From the NCBI GenBank assembly GCA_039936115.1, contig JBDTIZ010000070.1, positions 1 to 5,413 on the forward strand: 5,413 bases of DNA. Reading direction: 5' to 3'. The notes under the pieces were generated by a model. The model was not told the DNA's origin, did no database searches, and was given only the letters and a program-made list of their open reading frames with translations. This document shows, one piece after another, positions 1-5,413 of this stretch; positions within the stretch are counted from its first letter, which is position 1, and every line of letters begins with the position of its first letter. The translations under genes and the position numbers were made by a program. Source of the stretch: DATIJJ01 sp039936115. Its GTDB lineage: Bacteria; Pseudomonadota; Gammaproteobacteria; DSM-16500.

Positions 1-127
1 AAACTTTTAGCATATTAATAGCGCTCGTCAACGCAGAATCTGTATTGGATGGATAAATTGCCATAATTGAGTCACCAATATATTTATCAATAAAGCCACC
101 AAATTCACTGATGCTAGGCTCAAGTCG
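1..127. repeat. Terminal direct repeat, left copy (127 bp)
   Basis: Base-for-base identical to 5287-5413, same orientation. It encodes cyclase residues 1549-1590, spanning the IDKYIGDS catalytic motif. An exact repeat running precisely to both ends of a sequence is the mark of a contig that closes on itself, and 127 is a common largest k-mer in de Bruijn assembly. I infer an assembly overlap, not a biological terminal repeat. Confidence 0.97.
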
Positions 128-3100
128 GCTTAAAAAATTATTTACAAAGGCAAAGTTTTCTTGCGGGGTTAATTTTTCTGAAATAGCTGTGAAATTTCGA
201 ATATCACAGAACATAACAGTCATATCTTTTTGCACTTGATCACCCAATTTAACATCGATAATATTTTTCTTTTCTAACGCACTCAAGAATTCTTTTGGAA
301 TAAATCGTTCATAGGCTAAATTCAGATTTTTCATACCGGTATAGAGCCTTGCATTTTCGATAGAAATGACAATTTGTGTAGACAATAAATTTAATAAGTC
401 CACACGATTTTGTGTAAATGCGCCTGTCATTAAATTATTTTCAAGATAAAGAACGCCACTTAAAACGCCTTGATTCAACAGTGGAATAGATAAAATAGAT
501 TTTGGTTTAACATGCAAAATATAGGGATCCGAATTAAACTGGCTAGCAGTAGTTGCATCATCTAGCACAACCGATTCTTTGCTGTGAATCACATATTGAA
601 TGACTGACTGTGGCATTTCATTTTCAAATGGCAGTGATTGCAGCACCGTGACTTTATCTGCATCAACCGAAGCTTCAATAGTCCAACGGCCTTCTTTCTC
701 TAACAATAAATAGCCTTTCTGTGCCCCTGCATTTTCAATCAAAAAACTCATTAATTGTTTTAACAAATCAGCGAGTACGATTTCACGCGCAATCGTTTGG
801 GATGCTTTAACAACCGTGGACAAATCCAGTGATTCAGAAGCGTAATTTGTAATCGAACCTTGTATTGTCCCCGCAGCTAATGCTGACGATGTAGGTGTTT
901 GGGATAATAGATGTGAATAATTAGATTCTAAATGGCGTAGTTTTGCAACAGCGCCCCATTTGGTATAGCTATAATAGGCCTCTGTCATATAGCCTTTTGC
1001 AACCATTTCCTTACCTTCCGCCAGATAAAACTTGGCAGCAAGTTCGCTTGCTAATGCGTGTTCTTGAACAAATTCATATTGTTTTGAAAGCTGCATAGCT
1101 TTGTCGTAAAATTTTTCTGCATAGTCAATTTTTTTATGAAGACGCGCCAACTCTGCTTCTACTAAATAATATTTATGTAAGCAATTTTCTGGGGCGGACT
1201 TCATCCAGTGTTTTAATTGTTTTTGATTGGCAGCGACTATCTTTAGATGTGCACGTTTTTCAGCGGTCGTAGCATTTTCACAAAGCGCAATGCGTGCCAA
1301 TGAGCCATAAAAATTATAAGCTTTTAGCGGTATTCCACCCGTTGCAGCACTAATATAGGCAGGTGCTGCTAACATCGCTTGATGCGCTGCGTCAAAATTA
1401 TAAAAGAATACACTGAGCATAATTTTCAAAACATAATAATGAAATGCTTCAAATCCATGATTAATATCAATTGCTTCTTGCAGCATTGTTTCGCCTTTGT
1501 ACCAACTTCCATTAATGACAGAAGGATCAGTTGTCAATCCTTGTAAACTTTCAACTACTTGACCAACCAATGCGATAGAGTGCACTGCAAGACCATGGGT
1601 ATGTTGATTTAAACAAACTTGATGAAATTTTTTTGTGTCTTCTGCAATTTGATTTAATTCAACACCCGCGTAAAGTGAAAAAACTATATAAAAATAGGCT
1701 GAATAAGCACTGAAATCTAAATCACCTGCCTCTATACCACGTAAATGAGCGACAAGTAGAGGTGCAAGGGAATTTCGATAGGGTTCTTTCCAGTGATTAA
1801 CAAATCCACTCACCATAAGCGCTACTTTCGCTTCTGATTCCACCGCTTGAAAATATTCAATTAGATTCAGAGCAAGCTGCCCAAATGTATGTCCGCGATT
1901 AATTTCCCCTAATACACCACAAAGAATAATGCCATAACTTGCATAAGCAGCAGGTGCCCCTTTGTTATAGCCATATTGAATTGACAAATTAAGTAAAGCC
2001 AATGTAAATAAAGGATACAAAGCAGGCGCCGCATAATAGGTAGGCGCAATAGCCGCAGACAATATATTGCAAGCATTTAATTTAAAAGGATCAGACATCA
2101 CAGGAAGATTGACTAGGCGATCATTACTCTTACCCATCAGTATCCATTTTGTTTTTAATATGCTAAGTATAGCGTGAAATTGATTAGGATTTTTAGGGAA
2201 TTTGATACCCAATTTTTTAAGTACCTCCAAGGAGATTACCACTGCATCAGAGGGTTTATTGCGTGCAATTGAGGTATAAATATTAATTTCATAAATTTTA
2301 ACTTGATCGAGTATAGAATGAGCATGACTAAATACAATACCACTTAAGCGTTCTGTCTCGACAAAATTATCGCTTAAATAAGCTGCTTCAGCTGCCTCTG
2401 TATGAAGTTCCAGCGTAAGATCATATTGCGTGCTCCAAGCATCAGGCGGTAATAATCCTAGACAAAAGTGAAAATGGTCTAATGCAATTGAGTAAGCAGC
2501 AGACGATTTAGCTTTTCTGCCTGCTCTTAAATTTAATCTTGCAAGATCTAATTTCTCATCTGGCATTGTAATCAAATCAATGCCAAGATTAATTTGATTT
2601 ACAATATCAAATAATAGTTCTTCTTGCTTATCTACTGGAAGATTCTGAATGTAATAACGACCAATTTTTAAGTGGGATACTTTTTTTTCATTTTCAGTTG
2701 GCAATGTATACGCCGCTTGTTGCACACGATCATGCAAAAATTGATAGTATGCATTTGCGTCCTTATCCTCGCTAATATATCGATAGGATTCATCGATCGG
2801 CAAAATAAAGTTTTCAGAAAGTGCTTCTTCTAATGCAGCAGCCGTTTGCTTAGGAGATTTTCCATATAATACAGACAAAGCCTGCAAATCAAAACGATGA
2901 CCAAGACAAGCCGCATAAGCTAACATGCTCCGCGTTTCAGGTAATAGTTTTTGAATATTATTAATTACAACTTCGACAACATTATCCGTTCCTGTTCTAG
3001 TCTTGACTTTTTCAATGACCCAGTGCCAGATACCTCGACTTGTATTAAATGTAATAAGATCTTCGTCACACAATGATCGTAAAAATTGATTAAGAAAAAA

Positions 3101-4771
3101 AGGATTACCTAATGTTTTTGCGTGACAAATCACAGCCAGTGACTGCACAACATCAGGTTCCTGTGATAATGTATCCGTAAGTAATTGCTGGACATCCGTT
3201 ACTTTTAAAGGACCAAGCGTTAATGTATTAAGTGGAATATTCATTTTTTTAAAATTATCAATTGTCAACATAAGCGGATGTGCTGCATTCACTTCATTGT
3301 CACGATAAGCACCCACTATCAATAAATATTTTATTGCTGTTTGTGACAGTATTGACTGCAACAATTTTAATGAAGGTAAATCAACCCACTGCAAGTCATC
3401 TAAAAATATTACCAGAGGATGTTGTTCTGTCGCGAGTGTATGAACGAAATTCTGAAAGACCGAAATAAAGCGATTTTGTGTTTCCATAGGACCTAACGCA
3501 ATAATGGGTGCTTGTTCACCAATAATTTTAACAAGCGACGGCAATACCTCCGTCATCACACCACCGTTAGGACCTAATGCTGCTATTATTTTTTCTTTGC
3601 ATTCATCCACTGTTTCTTTATTCTCCGTAAGTATTTGTTGGATTAATCCTTCAAATGCTTGTACAAAGGGTGCGTAAGGAATATTGCGTTTGAGTAGATC
3701 AAATTTACCAGAAATAAAATAACCATGTTTTTTAACGATAGGTTTATGGACTTCATGCACAAGTGATGACTTTCCAATACCAGAATAACCTGCTACCAAC
3801 ATAAGCTCTGAGGAACCGCTGCTCACTCTGGAAAAAGTATCGAGTAAATAATTTATTTCAGATTCACGCCCATATAATTTATCTGGAACTTGAAAACGCC
3901 CTGAATAATCATTTAAACCCAGTGGAAATTCGTTACATAAACCAGTCTTTTGCAATTGTAGAAGGCAATTCTGCAAATCAGTGATTAAACCATAGCCGCT
4001 TTGATAACGTTTTTCTGCTGTTTTTTCCAGGAGTTTCATTATGATATCAGAAATAATTTTTGGTATTGCAGGATCTACTTGCGAAGGCGATGCGGGCAAT
4101 TTTGCTATATGTGAATAAACCAATTCTAAGGTATCTTTAGATGTAAAAGGCAAAACACCGGTAAATATTTGATAAAATGTCGCGCCCAATGAATAGTAAT
4201 CACTACGATAATCAATACCACGATTCATACGTCCCGTTTGCTCAGGTGACATATAATCTAATGTGCCTTCTAATTGATTAAGACTAAATACTTCTAGCAT
4301 TTCTTTGGGCAGTTTTGAGGAGATACCAAAATCAATAACTTTTATTTTTTCAATGCTCGAATCTAGTAATATATTGGATGGATTGACATCTTTGTGAATA
4401 ATGTGACGTTTATGAACATTATCCAAAGACTCTGTAATACCTATCGCGAGTTGAACTGCTTCAGATAATTGTAATCGCGGTCTTGAATCTAAATATTGCT
4501 GCAAATCTTGACCGCCATCCTTGAGAATAATAACAAATGAATTTTTATATCTGATGAAATCATAGACAGCAACCGTAACAGCCTCATCCAGAATCTTCAA
4601 TATTTCATATTCATGCATAAAGCGAGAGACTTTCTCAAGTGAAGGATATTCTTCTTTGAGTAATTTTAAGATGACAGTTGAATTATCTATTTTGCGAATA
4701 CCACGATATATGATAGAGCTATCACTCTCATAGATTTTATCTTCAATGGTATAACCGGTTAGAGTCAACAT
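1..4771 (-). CDS. Multidomain kinase-like / STAND ATPase / GAF / class III cyclase, N-terminal 1590 residues (3' end cut by window edge)
   Basis: The frame is open from ATG 4771 to base 1; that ATG is chosen because AGGA lies 5 bases upstream and family homology starts at once (GYTIEDKIYES). Kinase-like domain, residues 7-270: K36 in VILK, HKDVNPSN loop 126-133, DFG 147-149, SPEQTGRMNR from 175. AAA_16/STAND ATPase: Walker A GYSGIGKS 328-335, GYFISGKFD 350-358, Walker B with D458/D459, GAYRDNEV 487-494, FLHDRVQQAAY 679-689. A helical TPR-like region follows to about 1290, then a GAF domain 1318-1475 (LDLSTVVKASQ at its start). The coupling helix with RFIPKEFL (1489-1496) leads into the class III cyclase, with metal Asp D1523 and D1567 and Lys K1563. 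No signal peptide or membrane segment is seen, so it is probably cytosolic. By family, sensing at ATPase and GAF should control the cyclase; the ligand is unknown. The gene continues in the 4790-5413 fragment if the window closes into a circle. Confidence 0.93.
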   Translation of the reverse strand, partial: MLTLTGYTIEDKIYESDSSIIYRGIRKIDNSTVILKLLKEEYPSLEKVSRFMHEYEILKILDEAVTVAVYDFIRYKNSFVIILKDGGQDLQQYLDSRPRLQLSEAVQLAIGITESLDNVHKRHIIHKDVNPSNILLDSSIEKIKVIDFGISSKLPKEMLEVFSLNQLEGTLDYMSPEQTGRMNRGIDYRSDYYSLGATFYQIFTGVLPFTSKDTLELVYSHIAKLPASPSQVDPAIPKIISDIIMKLLEKTAEKRYQSGYGLITDLQNCLLQLQKTGLCNEFPLGLNDYSGRFQVPDKLYGRESEINYLLDTFSRVSSGSSELMLVAGYSGIGKSSLVHEVHKPIVKKHGYFISGKFDLLKRNIPYAPFVQAFEGLIQQILTENKETVDECKEKIIAALGPNGGVMTEVLPSLVKIIGEQAPIIALGPMETQNRFISVFQNFVHTLATEQHPLVIFLDDLQWVDLPSLKLLQSILSQTAIKYLLIVGAYRDNEVNAAHPLMLTIDNFKKMNIPLNTLTLGPLKVTDVQQLLTDTLSQEPDVVQSLAVICHAKTLGNPFFLNQFLRSLCDEDLITFNTSRGIWHWVIEKVKTRTGTDNVVEVVINNIQKLLPETRSMLAYAACLGHRFDLQALSVLYGKSPKQTAAALEEALSENFILPIDESYRYISEDKDANAYYQFLHDRVQQAAYTLPTENEKKVSHLKIGRYYIQNLPVDKQEELLFDIVNQINLGIDLITMPDEKLDLARLNLRAGRKAKSSAAYSIALDHFHFCLGLLPPDAWSTQYDLTLELHTEAAEAAYLSDNFVETERLSGIVFSHAHSILDQVKIYEINIYTSIARNKPSDAVVISLEVLKKLGIKFPKNPNQFHAILSILKTKWILMGKSNDRLVNLPVMSDPFKLNACNILSAAIAPTYYAAPALYPLFTLALLNLSIQYGYNKGAPAAYASYGIILCGVLGEINRGHTFGQLALNLIEYFQAVESEAKVALMVSGFVNHWKEPYRNSLAPLLVAHLRGIEAGDLDFSAYSAYFYIVFSLYAGVELNQIAEDTKKFHQVCLNQHTHGLAVHSIALVGQVVESLQGLTTDPSVINGSWYKGETMLQEAIDINHGFEAFHYYVLKIMLSVFFYNFDAAHQAMLAAPAYISAATGGIPLKAYNFYGSLARIALCENATTAEKRAHLKIVAANQKQLKHWMKSAPENCLHKYYLVEAELARLHKKIDYAEKFYDKAMQLSKQYEFVQEHALASELAAKFYLAEGKEMVAKGYMTEAYYSYTKWGAVAKLRHLESNYSHLLSQTPTSSALAAGTIQGSITNYASESLDLSTVVKASQTIAREIVLADLLKQLMSFLIENAGAQKGYLLLEKEGRWTIEASVDADKVTVLQSLPFENEMPQSVIQYVIHSKESVVLDDATTASQFNSDPYILHVKPKSILSIPLLNQGVLSGVLYLENNLMTGAFTQNRVDLLNLLSTQIVISIENARLYTGMKNLNLAYERFIPKEFLSALEKKNIIDVKLGDQVQKDMTVMFCDIRNFTAISEKLTPQENFAFVNNFLSRLEPSISEFGGFIDKYIGDSIMAIYPSNTDSALTSAINMLKV

Positions 4772-4789
4772 GCATATCCTATAAATTAT
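4772..4789 (-). other. 18-bp spacer between stop codon and start codon
   Basis: This is the only non-coding sequence in the window. It separates TAA (4790-4792) from ATG (4769-4771), is almost all A/T, and contains the ribosome binding site of the downstream gene. It is too short for a promoter plus terminator. Transcription therefore either reads through from the upstream coding region or starts inside its 3' end. Its length is six codons with no stop in the gene's frame. Confidence 0.9.
4777..4780 (-). promoter_or_regulatory. Ribosome binding site (AGGA)
   Basis: On the minus strand AGGA stands 5 bases before ATG 4771 (AGGATATGCATG). This decides the start. The other nearby ATG, at 4775, is only 1 base from AGGA and its frame meets TGA after ten codons. 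Confidence 0.75.
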
Positions 4790-5413
4790 TTATTTTAGTT
4801 TATTTGGTATATTGCATCGTTCCAAATATAATTGCGCCGCTTTGTCTGACGGATTGATTCGCAGCACATGCTCAAACGTTTTTTGGGCTTCATGATAATT
4901 CTCTTGATAAAAATAAGCAGCTCCTTGTTCAAAATCTGTTTTGGTTTGCGTTTTTAAAAATTTTGCTGACTCCACATCACTATCAAAAACTTCGTAAATT
5001 GTAATTGGCTTTGATTTACCTTTTGCTAATACCGTATCAAGACGACGAATAGAATACATAGCCGGATTGCGTAAACGTTTATACGTCTCTTCTGTAATTA
5101 ATAATTCAGCACTGTAAGTTTTAGTTAAACCCTCAGTGCGAGACGCCACATTAACGACATCAGAAATCACTGTGCCTTCCATGTGATGCTCAGCACCCAC
5201 TATACCTAACATGAGTAAGCCACTATTTAAACCAATTCCTATATGAATCGGTGCTAGCTCTGGATGTCGCTCATTATATTCATTCAAAACTTTTAGCATA
5301 TTAATAGCGCTCGTCAACGCAGAATCTGTATTGGATGGATAAATTGCCATAATTGAGTCACCAATATATTTATCAATAAAGCCACCAAATTCACTGATGC
5401 TAGGCTCAAGTCG
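4790..5413 (-). CDS. Class III adenylate/guanylate cyclase C-terminal part plus TPR (5' end cut by window edge)
   Basis: This is the end of a gene entering the window from the right, open from base 5413 to TAA at 4790-4792 (207 residues). An internal ATG at 5350 is not a start: coding homology runs upstream of it through IDKYIGDS. Using full-length numbering (1549-1755), it carries the second metal Asp D1567, the purine-contacting Lys K1563, then GTVISDVVNVASR with T1629 at the purine-specifying position, ribose-orienting N1636 and transition-state R1640. KGKSKPITIYEV (about 1679-1690) closes the cyclase fold. A single TPR at about 1708-1742 (motif NYHEAQKTFEHVL, then NPSDKA) follows. The first 42 residues are identical to residues 1549-1590 of the gene starting at 4771 and are in the same frame. 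It is therefore the missing end of that gene on a circle, or the end of an upstream tandem copy or close paralogue. All catalytic residues are present, so activity is likely. Confidence 0.93.
   Translation of the reverse strand, partial: RLEPSISEFGGFIDKYIGDSIMAIYPSNTDSALTSAINMLKVLNEYNERHPELAPIHIGIGLNSGLLMLGIVGAEHHMEGTVISDVVNVASRTEGLTKTYSAELLITEETYKRLRNPAMYSIRRLDTVLAKGKSKPITIYEVFDSDVESAKFLKTQTKTDFEQGAAYFYQENYHEAQKTFEHVLRINPSDKAAQLYLERCNIPNKLK
5287..5413. repeat. Terminal direct repeat, right copy (127 bp)
   Basis: Identical to bases 1-127. Removing one copy leaves a unit of 5286 bp, which is a multiple of three, and the minus-strand reading frame passes through the join without a shift. Adenine 5286 just before the repeat is then the base that follows base 1 on the minus strand in the closed form. 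Confidence 0.97.

Noticed and set aside
3280..3468. 62-residue plus-strand open frame
   Set aside because: It lies wholly antisense to the Walker B region of the large gene, has no recognisable family or ribosome binding site, and the opposite strand is clearly coding.
4781..4793. A/T palindrome (ATAAAT, one base, ATTTAT) over the stop codon as a possible terminator
   Set aside because: It has no G/C pairs, a one-base loop and no adjacent U-tract of the usual kind; it is expected by chance in such A/T-rich sequence.
4797..4825. Possible sigma70-like promoter on the minus strand: TTGGAA, 17 bases, TAAACT, inside the 3' end of the coding region
   Set aside because: It matches only 4 of 6 bases in each box. 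Spacing is right, but such matches are frequent in A/T-rich DNA, so I do not annotate it.
4790..5350. Stand-alone 186-residue cyclase gene starting at ATG 5350
   Set aside because: The ATG is inside the conserved IDKYIGDSIMA motif, the frame stays open upstream to base 5413, and a start here would remove the catalytic Asp and Lys residues.
1..5413. Small plasmid, phage or mobile element
   Set aside because: There is no replication, mobilisation, integrase, transposase or capsid gene and no iterons or inverted repeats; a circular overlap alone does not show a replicon.

Overview
The window holds one giant minus-strand gene and nothing else that I can support. The gene is cut by the window ends. 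Bases 1-127 are repeated exactly as 5287-5413, so the sequence closes on itself into a unit of 5286 bp. Read across that junction, the gene is complete: ATG at 4771, down to base 1, on from 5286 and ending with TAA at 4790-4792. This gives 1756 codons (1755 residues). Only 18 bp (4772-4789) lie between the stop codon and the next start codon.

The protein is a cytosolic multidomain signalling enzyme. In order it has a Ser/Thr kinase-like domain (about residues 7-270), an AAA_16/STAND-type ATPase with intact Walker A and B (about 298-690), a long TPR-like helical region (about 690-1290), a GAF domain (about 1318-1475), a short coupling helix, a class III adenylate/guanylate cyclase domain (about 1512-1690) and a single C-terminal TPR (about 1708-1742). 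The first four parts are the scaffold of the bacterial 'kinase / ATP-binding / GAF / histidine kinase' proteins. Here the output module is a nucleotide cyclase instead of a histidine kinase. The likely job is to couple ligand or protein sensing to cyclic nucleotide production, probably cAMP.

The organism is a bacterium with AT-rich DNA. This architecture is known from cyanobacteria, Leptospira and various proteobacteria with many signalling genes, and one gene does not allow a finer call. No RNA genes, CRISPR, insertion sequence, replication gene or recognisable origin is visible.

The most notable point is the topology. A single-gene 'circle' with a 127-bp overlap, an odd number typical of the largest k-mer in de Bruijn assemblers, most likely represents head-to-tail tandem copies or adjacent close paralogues of this gene that the assembler collapsed into a loop. 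A real excised or extrachromosomal circle is possible but less supported, because nothing here could replicate it.
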